Positions 24,536-33,429 are shown, counted from the first letter of the stretch. The stretch is 64,000 bases of DNA from JBEKTY01 sp049515555 (GCA_049515555.1 JBEKTY010000017.1:1-64000); one strand, 5' to 3'. Numbers and translations: made by a program. The notes: generated from the letters alone by a model not told the origin.

Positions 24536-24656
24536 TTAGCCGGGATTATTCACCGAGGCTCGTAGTGACCCGATTTATCGGGTCTGGAGAGCGTGAACAG
24601 GCCAAGGACCGCATGAATGCGGTCACTACGAACGGTTGGTGAATAATCCAGGTTAG
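24536..24656. repeat. 121-bp MITE-like element, copy A
   Basis: Terminal inverted repeats (TAGCCGGGATTATTCACC and GGTGAATAATCCAGGTTA) enclose two internal palindromes, GACCCGATTTATCGGGTC and GACCGCATGAATGCGGTC. Copies B (inverted) at 32249-32369 and C at 42163-42283 have the same length. Confidence 0.93.
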
Positions 24657-24683
24657 GGCGGCGCCAGATTGCGGCAGAGTCGT

Positions 24684-25739
24684 TCACCGGCCGGCGTGGT
24701 CGGCGGCCGCATCCGCCGCGGCGGGCAGTTCACCCTGCAACATGCGATACAACTGCCGCCGGTGCAACCCCAGCGCCCGGGCGGCGGCCGCCTTGTTGCC
24801 CCGATACCGCCGGATCACCACCTCGATCACCGCCCGCTCGATCTGCCGAAGGCTTCCGGCCACGGGCACGGCGATCGTATCGTCGCGGCGGAGGGGGGCT
24901 TGGCGCGAACCCAGCGCCAGCGACTCCTCGCCGATCTCCGGGCCATCTGACACGGCCACGGCGCGGGCGACCACGCTGGCCAGCTCAAGCAGATTGCCGG
25001 GCCAATCGTGGTTCAAGAGGCGCTGCCAGGCCCGGGGCGTGAAGCGATGCGGCCGCCCGCCGGCCCCCATCTCCTGCTGGGCGAGCATTTGCGCCAGGCA
25101 GCGCTTGGCCAGCGGCCTGATGTCCTCGCGCCGCCCGCGCAGCGGCGGCACGTGGATGGTGATTATGCTGAGCAGATAATAGAGGTTGCCGTCGAAACGG
25201 CCGTCGCCCATCGCGGCGTCCAGATTGCAGGAGGTGGAAGACACCATCCGCACGTCCAGCGGCGGCGAGCGGCCGCCGCCGGAACCGCCCAGACAGTTCT
25301 CTTGCAGCAGGGCCGATACCCGGGCCTGGGCCCACCGCGGCAGGCGATGCACGTCGGCCAGGAAGGCGGTTCCGTCGCGGGCCAGCTCGATGAGGCCCCG
25401 CCGGGGCGGCTCCCATGGTTCGGCGTCCGGCTCGTGGCCGCCGAAGAGCGTGACGGCCAACTCGGCAGGGCGAATGGCCCCGCAGTTGACGCGGACGAAG
25501 GGCCGGTCGGCCCGCGGGCTTTGCCGGTGGATGGCCCGCGCCACCGTTTCCTTGCCCGTGCCGGGCTCGCCGCGGATCAGCACGGGGGCGCTGGTCGGCG
25601 CGATCTTGGCCACCAGGGCGGCCACCGCCTGCATCGCCGCGCTTTCCGCGATGAGCGGGGCCTCGGCTTCCGCGCCCCGCCCCGCCGCGGTCGGCGCCAC
25701 TGGCCTCAATGCCGCTTGGCCGATCTCGCACGTTAGCAT
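24684..25739 (-). CDS. Degenerate sigma-54-type AAA+ regulator with Fis HTH
   Basis: This 351-residue protein (ATG 25739; the frame stays open to 25892 without a convincing start) has an AAA+ domain (about 30-275) with Walker A IRGEPGTGKE and a C-terminal Fis-type helix-turn-helix (about 305-345: RGNKAAAARALGLHRRQLYRML). It departs from active enhancer-binding proteins: the GAFTGA loop that touches sigma-54 is missing (the site reads LFGGHEPDAEP), the Walker B region reads FLADVHRLP instead of FLDEI, and the usual NLYYRL reads NLYYLL. It has no receiver domain. It is probably a DNA-binding regulator that does not drive sigma-54. It lies just downstream of a FixL/FixJ-like pair. Confidence 0.8.
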   Translation of the reverse strand: MLTCEIGQAALRPVAPTAAGRGAEAEAPLIAESAAMQAVAALVAKIAPTSAPVLIRGEPGTGKETVARAIHRQSPRADRPFVRVNCGAIRPAELAVTLFGGHEPDAEPWEPPRRGLIELARDGTAFLADVHRLPRWAQARVSALLQENCLGGSGGGRSPPLDVRMVSSTSCNLDAAMGDGRFDGNLYYLLSIITIHVPPLRGRREDIRPLAKRCLAQMLAQQEMGAGGRPHRFTPRAWQRLLNHDWPGNLLELASVVARAVAVSDGPEIGEESLALGSRQAPLRRDDTIAVPVAGSLRQIERAVIEVVIRRYRGNKAAAARALGLHRRQLYRMLQGELPAAADAAADHAGR

Positions 25740-25948
25740 AGGACCCACGCCACCCTCTCCTGCCACAAATCGGAGGTGTGCTATCCAGAAGCTAATAGTG
25801 CAATCGATGGCGATGCCCGACGCGCCAACGTTGTGCCCGGGATTGTACTGATTTTCCGACATGCTTCTACCGCGAATATGTCGCATACGCACCGCCAGCA
25901 GGTGGGCGGAGACCGTAACGACGCCAGCACGCGTTCACGACATGCAAA

Positions 25949-26025
25949 GTAGCAGGCACACTCCGTGTGCCGTCAGCGATGACTTATTCCGCGTCAGCGG
26001 ACGGCACACGGAGTGTGCCTGCTAC
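25949..26025. repeat. GTAGCAGGCACACTCCGTGTGCC palindrome, copy 1
   Basis: A 77-bp inverted repeat: GTAGCAGGCACACTCCGTGT on the left and its inverse ending GTGTGCCTGCTAC on the right, with a short loop (GCGATGACTTATTCCGCGT). It lies between the AAA+ regulator and the response regulator gene. A related copy is at 33324. Confidence 0.9.
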
Positions 26026-26053
26026 CTTGGCGCCGCTCGGTTGCGCCGCGGGA

Positions 26054-26707
26054 TCAGGGGGCCCGATGTTCCGGCGGGCTGGTCCCATTCCCGGGCCGCC
26101 GCAGCGGGTCGCTCATCAGCAGCCGAACCAGCTCCGCCTCGTTCTCGACCTGCAGCTTCTGGAAGACCTGCGCGCGATGCTTGGCGGCCGTCTGAAAGCC
26201 GATGCCGCACAGGGCGGCGATGGCTTTGATCGACTTCCCCCGGTACAGCAGCCCCATTACTTCCCGCTCGCGCGGCGTGAGCTGGTCGATGTGGGCCACG
26301 ATCTTGCCGTGGCTGACCGCGGTGCCGCGCCTTCGCCGATCCTGCTCCAGGGCCCGCCGCACAAGCTCCAGAACCCGCGCGTCGGCGGCCGGCTTCTCCA
26401 GGAAGTCCAGCGCGCCGGCCTTCATGGCCGCCACGCATTTCGGCACGTCGCCGTGAGCGGCGATGAAGATGATCGGCGGGTGGCCCCCCCGCGACGCCAA
26501 CTGCTGTTGCAACTCCAGGCCGTCCATCTCGGGCATGCCCACGTCCAGCAGCAGACAGCCCGGCCGACGGGGGTCGTAGGCCTCGAGGAACTGGCGGCCG
26601 GAGGAGTAGGTTTCCACGGCCAGGCCCTCCGATTCCAGGAGCCAGCGCATGGAGTCCAGCACGCCTCGATCGTCATCCACGACGAAGACCGTCGAGCTCC
26701 TGGCCAT
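26054..26707 (-). CDS. FixJ/NarL-like response regulator
   Basis: This 217-residue two-component regulator has a receiver domain (about 1-120) with acidic VDDD, phospho-acceptor Asp in CLLLDVGMPEMDG and Lys in FLEKP, then a LuxR-type helix-turn-helix (about 145-205: LTPREREVMGLLYRGKSIKAIA). The ATG at 26707 begins 1 nt after the stop of the sensor kinase gene, so the pair is co-translated. It ends with a Pro-rich tail. Confidence 0.92.
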   Translation of the reverse strand: MARSSTVFVVDDDRGVLDSMRWLLESEGLAVETYSSGRQFLEAYDPRRPGCLLLDVGMPEMDGLELQQQLASRGGHPPIIFIAAHGDVPKCVAAMKAGALDFLEKPAADARVLELVRRALEQDRRRRGTAVSHGKIVAHIDQLTPREREVMGLLYRGKSIKAIAALCGIGFQTAAKHRAQVFQKLQVENEAELVRLLMSDPLRRPGNGTSPPEHRAP

Positions 26708-26708
26708 G

Positions 26709-28730
26709 CTATGGCTCCTCGCGGACAGCGGCCAGCAGCAGGGTGAAGTGGAAGGCGACGCCGTGGGGCTCCTGGTGCACCACCCAGATCTTGCCGCCGT
26801 GCGACTCGACAATCGAGCGGCTGATGGCCAGCCCGAAACCCAACCCGTTCTCCTTGGTTGTAACGAAGGGCTCGAAGAGCTTGTCCTTGAGGTTCTCGGG
26901 TACGCCCCGGCCGCAGTCGCGTACCGCGATTTCGACCGCGCCGCCTTCCGCGCCGCCGCCTTCCGCGGCGGCGCTTTCAGCGCGGCGGGCGGCGATGGTC
27001 ACTTTCCGCCGCGGCGGGGGCAGGCCCGCCGCCGCATCGACGGCGTTGGTCACCAGGTTCACGACGACCTGTTCCACTTGGATCGCGTCGGCATGGACGG
27101 CGGGCAGATCGGCGACGGGCTGCAGCTCGACGGCAACGTCTTTGTCGCGGGCCACCGCCTGCAAGAGCGCCACGGCCTGTTGCAGCAGCGCTGCGACGTC
27201 GACGCTCGAGCGGTGGGGCTCGCGGCCCTGGATGAAGTCCCGCAGATGCGTCACGATGTCGGCGGCGCGGCCCACTTCCCTGGAGACCCGCTCCATGGCG
27301 TCGACGATGGGGGCCAGGTCGGCCGCGGCGCCGGGGTTCTTCAGGCGGCGCTGGGCGCCCCGCACGTAGTTGTTGATCGCTTGCAGCGGCTGATTCAGCT
27401 CGTGGGCCAACGCGGCGGTCATCTCGCCGATGGTGTGCAGCCGGCTGAGGTGGGCCAATTCGGCCTCGCGGCGGCGGAGCCGCCCTTCCGCCTCCTTCTG
27501 CGCCGTCACGTCGCGGAGCACGGCCTGGACCGACAACACGCCCTGATACATGATGGTCGCCCCGGCTGCGTCGACGGTCCGCAGGGCCCCGTCCAGGCGG
27601 AAGATCCGCATCTCGATCAGTGGGGCCGCCTCACCAAGCTCCAGCATCCGGCGGATGTGCTCCGCGACCACCGCGTGGTAGTCGGGATGGACGAAGTCGA
27701 AGGGCGACTTGCCGAGCATCTGCTCCGGCCCGGTCGCCCCGAACAGTCTGAGGCCGGCTTCGTTGATCAGGACCAGCTTGTTCTGACAGACCACGTAGAT
27801 GGCGTCCGGCGAGAGGTTGACCAGGCTGCGGTACCGCTCCTCGCTGTCGCGCAGCGCCTCCTCCGCCTGCTTGCGCGGGGCAATGTCTGCCAACGCCACG
27901 ACCGCGTGTGTTTGGCCGCTCAGCGTTACCGGCTCGACGCTGAAGGTGAACCACGACCGCCCGGGGCCCTCGGGTAAATCCCGCAACACCTCGATGTCCT
28001 GATCGCGGGTACCCTGGCGGTTGGCCAGGGCGCGGTTGGCGGCGGCGAGCAAGGCGCAGCTCGGACAATGCGACGAGTACCCGCAGCCCCGCGGATCTTC
28101 ATGGCGATTGATGCAGGCGAGCAGGTCGCCGCCGCGCTGCTGTTTCCATTCCTCGGGCTTCTTCTGCAGCATGCGCTCGGCCGCGGCATTGGCCGCTACG
28201 ATCTGCTGTTGCTGGTCCAGCACGAAGATTCCCACGGGCGATGCGGACATGATGGCCCACAAGTTGGCGTGCTCTTCGCGGAGCGCCTCCTCGGCCCGCT
28301 TCAGACGGGTCACGTCATGGCCGTACCAGTTGGCGTAGCCCGTCCCGCGGATCGGCACGATGACGAAGGAAAAAACCCTGCCGTCGTGCGGGATCTGGAT
28401 TTCCGCCGTGTGGCCGGCCTGAATGGCATCGGCGGCCACCTGCCGCCACGGCCCGGGCAGCACGTCGTGCGTGCCGCGGTTGAAGTGGCTCAAGAGCGCC
28501 TTGGCGGCCGCGTTGGCGTAAAGGATCTGCCCGTCGCCCGCCACGCGGATGTTCGGGTTCGGATTGTCGGCGGGAAACCTGGCCAGGCCTTCGAGGTCCC
28601 GCTGCTCCGCGGTGGGCGTTGTGATGTCCGGCCCCGCTTCGGTGCGTGCCGCTAGTGCTTCGGCCAACTCGCGCTGGAGCCGAGCGACCTCCGCCCTCAG
28701 CTCCTCGTGGTTTGGGAGTTCGGAGGCCAT
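26709..28730 (-). CDS. Multi-PAS sensor histidine kinase (FixL-like)
   Basis: This 673-residue cytoplasmic kinase has no membrane helix. It has a short coiled N-terminus, three PAS domains (about 40-150, 155-285, 290-410), a dimerisation/phosphoacceptor helix with His in ALAHELNQPLQAI (about 438), and a HATPase domain with NLVTNAVDA, DCGRGVP, FEPFVTTKENGLGFGLAI. PAS2 contains an unusual cysteine cluster, C-x-N-R-H-E-D-P-R-G-C-G-x4-C-x2-C, which might bind metal or a cofactor. ATG 28730 was chosen with AAAGGA upstream. It partners the response regulator. Confidence 0.9.
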   Translation of the reverse strand: MASELPNHEELRAEVARLQRELAEALAARTEAGPDITTPTAEQRDLEGLARFPADNPNPNIRVAGDGQILYANAAAKALLSHFNRGTHDVLPGPWRQVAADAIQAGHTAEIQIPHDGRVFSFVIVPIRGTGYANWYGHDVTRLKRAEEALREEHANLWAIMSASPVGIFVLDQQQQIVAANAAAERMLQKKPEEWKQQRGGDLLACINRHEDPRGCGYSSHCPSCALLAAANRALANRQGTRDQDIEVLRDLPEGPGRSWFTFSVEPVTLSGQTHAVVALADIAPRKQAEEALRDSEERYRSLVNLSPDAIYVVCQNKLVLINEAGLRLFGATGPEQMLGKSPFDFVHPDYHAVVAEHIRRMLELGEAAPLIEMRIFRLDGALRTVDAAGATIMYQGVLSVQAVLRDVTAQKEAEGRLRRREAELAHLSRLHTIGEMTAALAHELNQPLQAINNYVRGAQRRLKNPGAAADLAPIVDAMERVSREVGRAADIVTHLRDFIQGREPHRSSVDVAALLQQAVALLQAVARDKDVAVELQPVADLPAVHADAIQVEQVVVNLVTNAVDAAAGLPPPRRKVTIAARRAESAAAEGGGAEGGAVEIAVRDCGRGVPENLKDKLFEPFVTTKENGLGFGLAISRSIVESHGGKIWVVHQEPHGVAFHFTLLLAAVREEP

Positions 28731-28814
28731 CCTAGCAGCCGTCCTTTCTCGCCGAAACCGCACCGAACCATAACCGAAGGATGATTGTATACGTCACCGA
28801 TAATTATTACAACA

Positions 28815-28827
28815 CCCCCCCCCCCCC
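28815..28827. repeat. 13-nt poly-C tract upstream of the kinase gene
   Basis: An uninterrupted run of 13 C lies about 85 nt upstream of the kinase start, in the likely promoter region. Such tracts can change length by slippage. Confidence 0.9.
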
Positions 28828-28999
28828 GTAGTAGCATTTTGATGGTGCGCAAATGCTGCACCCGCGCGTTTCGAACTTCACCGCGATTCGTTCGCTCGGC
28901 GGGGCACGCTCGCCGCGGCTGCTTGTGGGCACAACCCGGCAGGGGTAAAATCGGCATCTCCCGAGGCGGTTATGATCGGCTAATCAATTAGTGGTGAAA

Positions 29000-29839
29000 A
29001 TGGCGACCCACCGCCAGTACGTTCTGACCGCCGGCGACGGCCTGCGGCTGGATGGGCAGTGCTGGCTGCCCGACGGGGAAGCCCGGGCCGCGGTCATGCT
29101 GGTGCACGGCCTGACGGAGCACAGCGGGCGATACCGCGCACCGGCCGAGCAGCTTAGCGCCCGGGGCTACGCGGTCTATGCCGTGGACCTTCGGGGTCAC
29201 GGGCGGTCGCAGGGCCCGCCATGTCTCGTCCGCCGTTTGGACGAGCATCTGGCCGATCTGGACATGCTGGCCGGCGAGGTGCGGCGGCAGCAGCCCGAGC
29301 GGCCGGTGTTCCTCTTCGGTCATAGTCTGGGCGGGCTGATCGCCACGCTGTGGTGCATCGAGCGGCAACCGGTTCTGGCGGGCCTGGTCCTCAGTGCGCC
29401 GGCCTTAAGGCTGCGGATCGACCTGTCTCCGTGGCTCCTCCGCGCGGCCGGCCTGGCCGGCCGGTTGCTGCCCAGACTGCGGATCGTACGGGTCGGCTTT
29501 ACCCGCGTCTCGCGCGATCCGGCGGTGGTGGCCTCGTTCCAAGCCGACCCGCTGGTGTTCCACGGCCGGCTGCCGCTGGGCACGGTCGCGGAAATGCTCC
29601 GCGGCATTCGCCGGGCGTCGGGCCGATTCGAAGCGCTCCGCCTGCCGCTAGTGATCCTGCACGGCACCGCCGACCAGATCTGCGCCCCGGAGGGCAGCCG
29701 GGAACTGTGCCGCCGGGCCGGCTCCGGCGACCGCACCTTGCGGCTCTATGAAGGCTTCGGCCACGAACTGCTTGGCGACCCGCAGCTCGACGAGCTCGTG
29801 GCCGACCTGTTGGCCTGGCTCGATCGGCGGTCGCGCTGA
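29000..29839 (+). CDS. Alpha/beta hydrolase, monoacylglycerol lipase-like
   Basis: This 279-residue hydrolase has oxyanion HG in VMLVHGLTEHSGRY, nucleophile Ser in FLFGHSLGGLIA (about residue 104), Asp in LHGTADQ and His in EGFGHELL. This matches the serine lipase/lysophospholipase (MGL) group. The start is ambiguous: GTG 28991 or 28994, or ATG 29000 (used). No clear Shine-Dalgarno sequence is present, and no signal peptide is seen, so it is cytoplasmic. Confidence 0.85.
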   Translation: MATHRQYVLTAGDGLRLDGQCWLPDGEARAAVMLVHGLTEHSGRYRAPAEQLSARGYAVYAVDLRGHGRSQGPPCLVRRLDEHLADLDMLAGEVRRQQPERPVFLFGHSLGGLIATLWCIERQPVLAGLVLSAPALRLRIDLSPWLLRAAGLAGRLLPRLRIVRVGFTRVSRDPAVVASFQADPLVFHGRLPLGTVAEMLRGIRRASGRFEALRLPLVILHGTADQICAPEGSRELCRRAGSGDRTLRLYEGFGHELLGDPQLDELVADLLAWLDRRSR

Positions 29840-29893
29840 GGAATGGACTGGGCCATGCCCGCGTTGTGGCCGGTCTCCGACCGAGCCACACCG

Positions 29894-29933
29894 CCGACCG
29901 GAGGTCTCCCGAGCACCGGAGACCTTCGGTCGG
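29894..29933. repeat. REP-like hairpin CCGACCGGAGGTCTCC
   Basis: A 16-bp stem with one mismatch (CCGACCGGAGGTCTCC / GGAGACCTTCGGTCGG) and an 8-nt loop, after a lipase gene; related GGTCTCCGACCG words lie just upstream. It may act as a terminator or be a REP. Confidence 0.65.
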
Positions 29934-29977
29934 GCCGCGGCGGGGTTGGGAGCCCCGCGCCGAACCTGTTAGGATGT

Positions 29978-30057
29978 CGTATTCCTCACGCTGGAGCGTG
30001 AGACCGGAAGTGTGATTGCGTCTCTGCTGGGCCCTCTCGCGGAGCGAGAGGAGTACG
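29978..30057. repeat. Double-hairpin element CGTATTCCTCACGC, copy 1
   Basis: An 80-bp element with a first hairpin CCTCACGCTGGAGCGTGAG and a second hairpin CCCTCTCGCGGAGCGAGAGG, ending AGTACG. The GAGAGGAG at its right end is about 10 nt before the DNA methylase ATG and can serve as its Shine-Dalgarno sequence. Copy 2 is at 52570-52648. Confidence 0.9.
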
Positions 30058-30061
30058 TGAA

Positions 30062-32104
30062 ATGCGGCAGTTCGTTTTGCGGCACGCCTCGCCCTACGAT
30101 CCGCGGACCGACGATTACGATCTGCCGGCCTTCCACCAGGACATCGTGACGACGAAGGCCACGGCGATCTACGCCATGCATTCGTATCACCAGGGCAAGA
30201 AGCCGCACGAGGCGATCCGGCGGCACATTCGGCACTACACGCGGCCGGGCGACCTGGTGCTGGACCCGTTTTGCGGCTCGGGGGGCACGGCCCTGGCGGC
30301 GCTGATCGAGGGCCGCGTGGCCCTGGCGGTAGACCGCAGCCCGGCGGCCGTCTTCATCGCTGGCAATTACTGTGCCGCGCCCGATCCCGCCGCGCTGGAG
30401 CCGGCCTTTGGCGAGCTCCTCGATCCGCTGCGGCCCGAGCTGGACTGGCTTTACGAGACGCGTTGCGACCGCTGCGGCGGCGCGGCCCGCACCACGTTCA
30501 CCCTCCTGAGCGAGCGGTTCCGCTGTCCGCGCTGCGCTAGCGCGGTGGCCCTGGCCGATTGTCTGCCGGCCGAAGGCGGCCCGGCCGCGGGCGGCCGGCG
30601 GCGGCTGGCGGCCTGCCCGCATTGCCGCCGGGCGGGCCGGGTCGAGCCGATCGGCCCGCCCGGCCAGCGCCTGGGCGCGGTGCCCGTCCTGGCCGCCTAT
30701 CGCTGCCTGGGCCCTTGCGGCCCCGCGGCGGACCAACGCCGCCACGACGACCCCGACCCGCGCAAACGGCGGTTCTTCCAGAAGTACGACCTGGGCAAGA
30801 TCCGCGAGATCGAGGCCTTGCCGATCCCCTACTGGCGGCCCACGGCGGAGTTCCCCAAGACCTTCGCCCGCTGGCAGTCGGACCTGCGGCCCGCCGGCAT
30901 CGAGCGCGTCGATCAGCTCTATACCAAGCGGAACCTCTGGGCGCTGGCCGCGTTGCGGGCCCGGGCCCTCCGCTCAGCCTGCCCCGATCAGGCCCTGTTC
31001 GCCCTGACCGCCATTTGCCTGGCGGCCAGCAAGATGCAGCGTTACAGCCCCCGCTCGGGCTTCCCCAACATGCTCCTGACGGGAACGTACTACGTGCCAC
31101 CGGTAGGCCGCGAGATCGAGGTCGGTTCGTGGTACGCGGGGAAGGTGCGGGCCCTGCTGCGGGGCTATACGGCCATCCGCCAGCACCTGCCCACCCCGGC
31201 CGCACGCCTAATCGCCGCCGGCGACGCCCGAAAACTCGCCATCCCCGCCAACTCCGTGGACTACATCTTCACCGACCCGCCCTATGCCGACGCCGTCCAG
31301 TACGGTGAGCTCAACTTCGTCTGGGAATCGTGGCTCGGGGCAGAGAGCCAATGGCATGCCGACGAGATCGTGGTCAATGCCGCGCGCGGCAAGACCGAAG
31401 AGGAGTGGGCCCGTGGGCTGGGCCAAGCCATGCGGGAGTGCTGCCGCGTACTGAAGCCCGGCCGCTGGCTAAGCCTCTGCTATCACGACACCTCGGAGCG
31501 TCGCTGGGCGACGATCCAGGACCTCATGGCCGCGGCGGGCCTGGTCGTCGATACGGCCGACTCACCGCCCTCGATCGATACGGGCCAGAAGTCGTTCAAT
31601 CAATTCATGACCGACAAGGCGACGAAACGGGACCTGGTGGTCAATTTCCGCAAACCCCGGCCGGGAACTCGACGACCGACGACGAAGGACGGACGACGGA
31701 CGACGGACGACGGACGACGGGCGACCGGGCCTCGTAGGGTGGGTCGAGCGCAGCGAGCCCCACCAAAGCGACGGGCGACCGAGGACGGAGCTAAGCGGCC
31801 CCGTCCGTCGCCCGTCGTCCGTCGCCCGTCGGCAACTGCGGGCGAGGGCCTGCCCGCCTTCGAGCGCTCGGCGCGGCGGATCATTCGCGAGTATCTGCGG
31901 GCACACCCGGGCGCGACGCAAGACCGCATTTACGACGAGTTGATCCGCCGCATGATTCGTCGCGGGCGATTACAGCCCCACGACTTCCAGGCCCTGTTGC
32001 GGAGCGTCGCCCGAGAGGCCCGCCCACAACGCTCGGGCGGGGCAGGCCGGAAAACGGGCGCACAAGCGGCCGCCCGATGGTACCTCAAGCCCCGGCGGGG
32101 TTAG
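30062..32104 (+). CDS. DNA methylase (alpha/beta-class N4/N6 type) with zinc ribbons and repeat insert
   Basis: This 680-residue protein has SAM motif I VLDPFCGSGGTALAAL (about residues 67-82) and catalytic motif IV FTDPPYADAVQYGEL (about 403-417), the order found in N4-cytosine/N6-adenine methylases. Between them lie zinc-ribbon Cys pairs (CDRCGG, CPRC, CPHC). Residues about 535-595 translate simple repeats and a palindromic element (RRTTDDGRRATG..., VGRAQRAPP) inserted in frame. The C-terminal 85 residues form a basic helical domain. No restriction enzyme is adjacent, so it is an orphan. Its target sequence is unknown. Confidence 0.82.
   Translation: MRQFVLRHASPYDPRTDDYDLPAFHQDIVTTKATAIYAMHSYHQGKKPHEAIRRHIRHYTRPGDLVLDPFCGSGGTALAALIEGRVALAVDRSPAAVFIAGNYCAAPDPAALEPAFGELLDPLRPELDWLYETRCDRCGGAARTTFTLLSERFRCPRCASAVALADCLPAEGGPAAGGRRRLAACPHCRRAGRVEPIGPPGQRLGAVPVLAAYRCLGPCGPAADQRRHDDPDPRKRRFFQKYDLGKIREIEALPIPYWRPTAEFPKTFARWQSDLRPAGIERVDQLYTKRNLWALAALRARALRSACPDQALFALTAICLAASKMQRYSPRSGFPNMLLTGTYYVPPVGREIEVGSWYAGKVRALLRGYTAIRQHLPTPAARLIAAGDARKLAIPANSVDYIFTDPPYADAVQYGELNFVWESWLGAESQWHADEIVVNAARGKTEEEWARGLGQAMRECCRVLKPGRWLSLCYHDTSERRWATIQDLMAAAGLVVDTADSPPSIDTGQKSFNQFMTDKATKRDLVVNFRKPRPGTRRPTTKDGRRTTDDGRRATGPRRVGRAQRAPPKRRATEDGAKRPRPSPVVRRPSATAGEGLPAFERSARRIIREYLRAHPGATQDRIYDELIRRMIRRGRLQPHDFQALLRSVAREARPQRSGGAGRKTGAQAAARWYLKPRRG
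31676..31833. repeat. GACGGAC arrays flanking a GTAGGGTGGGTCGAG palindrome, inside the DNA methylase
   Basis: The left array (GACGACGGACGACGG words, 31676-31727), a central hairpin GTGGGTCGAGCGCAGCGAGC ending CCCACC (31738-31765) and a right array of inverse words CGTCCGTCGCCCGTC (31799-31833). The whole block stays in the methylase reading frame. The same composite, inverted, precedes the exported hydrolase at 45468-45531. Confidence 0.9.
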
Positions 32105-32137
32105 TGGCTGGCGGTTGGTGGCTGGTTGCTGGTGGTC
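32101..32137. repeat. Simple GGTGGCTGG words, left arm
   Basis: TAGTGGCTGGCGGTTGGTGG-type words right after the methylase stop; the inverse words CTAGCCACGAGCCACCAGTC lie at 32366-32402. They frame two other repeat elements. Confidence 0.65.
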
Positions 32138-32155
32138 TGTCCAAGCCGAGCCTAC

Positions 32156-32220
<65 letters not shown>

Positions 32221-32248
32221 AACTCGTAAAGTCAAGATGGACAGACCA

Positions 32249-32369
32249 CTAGCCCGGATTATTCACCAATCGTTCGTAGTGACCGCATTCATGCGGTCCT
32301 TGACCTGTTCACATTCTCCAGACCCGATAAATCGGGTCACTACGAGCCTCGGTGAATAATCCCGGCTAG
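32249..32369. repeat. 121-bp MITE-like element, copy B (inverted)
   Basis: Same length and structure as copies A and C but in reverse orientation, with terminal AGCCCGGATTATTCACC / GGTGAATAATCCCGGCTAG. It lies between two inverted simple-word arms. Confidence 0.93.
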
Positions 32370-32526
32370 CCACGAGCCACCAGTCACTAGCCACCAACCC
32401 CTCGTCCCTCCCAATATTGGCGTTGCCCAGCGCAGGCCGGCAGCGGTATGATTGCACCTTCGTTGCGAGCAATCGTTGCGTGGCGCGAACAAGGAAGTTC
32501 ATCCCCTGGGGGGCAGGGAGGTGTCA

Positions 32527-33321
32527 GTGGCCGAACGCCAATCCGGTGTGGTCGTAATGTTTCGTGCCTTGCTGATGCTGGCATGTTTGGTCGCAATCCC
32601 GGTGGCGGCACTGTGCGGCTCGTCGCTGCCGGCGATCGTAAAGGCATTTCAGGAAGGGCGTTGGCCCACGCTGGCCGAGCTGAAGGGCTCGCCCGGCCCG
32701 CAGGGGAGCTTAGCGGGTGAGCCGGCTCGGTTCATGCCCTTTGCCCCCCAGACGGCGGGGCCAGACCCGATGCCTGCCCAACAGTTGGCGGGGCCGGCGG
32801 GGCAGGCCGAGCAACCCGCCTTGGCCACCCATCGGCTGGCGGGCGGACCGGAGCAGCTCCCTTCGACCGTGGTGGCCGCCGGATACGAAGCGTCGATCGA
32901 CCCCGGCAAGGCCGCCCAGGCCGGGTCGGCTGGAACACCGCCCGGCGGCCTGGGTGTTAGCGTCCGCTCGGGCCAGGCGCTCAGCCCCGTGCCGCCCGGA
33001 GAAGCCAGCCTGATGCCGCTGGATCGTGGCGACGGCTCGGCGGTTGCCGGGTCTTCGGCGGCATCGTCGGCCTTGCCCGGCGTCCCCGCGGGCAAGGAGC
33101 CGTTTGGCTACGTCCAGGAACGTCTCAGGCAGTTGGGGGCTACATATTATCTATTGGAATCCTGGGGCGACCAGAAACGCGAGTTTCGCTTCTACTGCCG
33201 CATGGCGATTGGCGGCAATTCCCAGTATACTCGGTCGTTCTGGGCCATCGACAACGATCCGCTGCGGGCCATGGGCCAAGTGCTGCAACAGGTCGAGACG
33301 TGGCGGCAGGGCCGGATCTGA
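32527..33321 (+). CDS. Exported/anchored protein of unknown function with conserved C-terminus
   Basis: This roughly 264-residue protein has a hydrophobic N-terminal segment (FRALLMLACLVAIPVAALCG) acting as signal or anchor, a low-complexity Pro/Gly/Ala-rich middle (about 55-185), and a compact C-terminal region (about 195-264) with 'YVQERLRQLGATYYLLESWG', FRFYCRMAIGGN and RSFWAIDNDPLRAMGQVL. The C-terminal block looks conserved and folded; the family is not recognised. The GTG at 32527 has GGGAGG upstream; ATG 32557 is an alternative. Confidence 0.65.
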   Translation: MAERQSGVVVMFRALLMLACLVAIPVAALCGSSLPAIVKAFQEGRWPTLAELKGSPGPQGSLAGEPARFMPFAPQTAGPDPMPAQQLAGPAGQAEQPALATHRLAGGPEQLPSTVVAAGYEASIDPGKAAQAGSAGTPPGGLGVSVRSGQALSPVPPGEASLMPLDRGDGSAVAGSSAASSALPGVPAGKEPFGYVQERLRQLGATYYLLESWGDQKREFRFYCRMAIGGNSQYTRSFWAIDNDPLRAMGQVLQQVETWRQGRI

Positions 33322-33323
33322 AC

Positions 33324-33389
33324 GTAGCAGGCACACTCCGTGTGCCGTCCGCTGAAGTGGAACACGCCACACGAAGTGTGGCGTGCTAC
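33324..33389. repeat. GTAGCAGGCACACTCCGTGTGCC palindrome, copy 2 (divergent right arm)
   Basis: The left arm matches copy 1; the right half is a different hairpin, CACGCCACACGAAGTGTGGCGTG, ending GCTAC. It lies directly after a stop codon, between two + strand genes. Confidence 0.85.
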
Positions 33390-33429
33390 CTTACGATCCA
33401 ACTTCCAACCGTGTATGTGCAGGCTCGTG

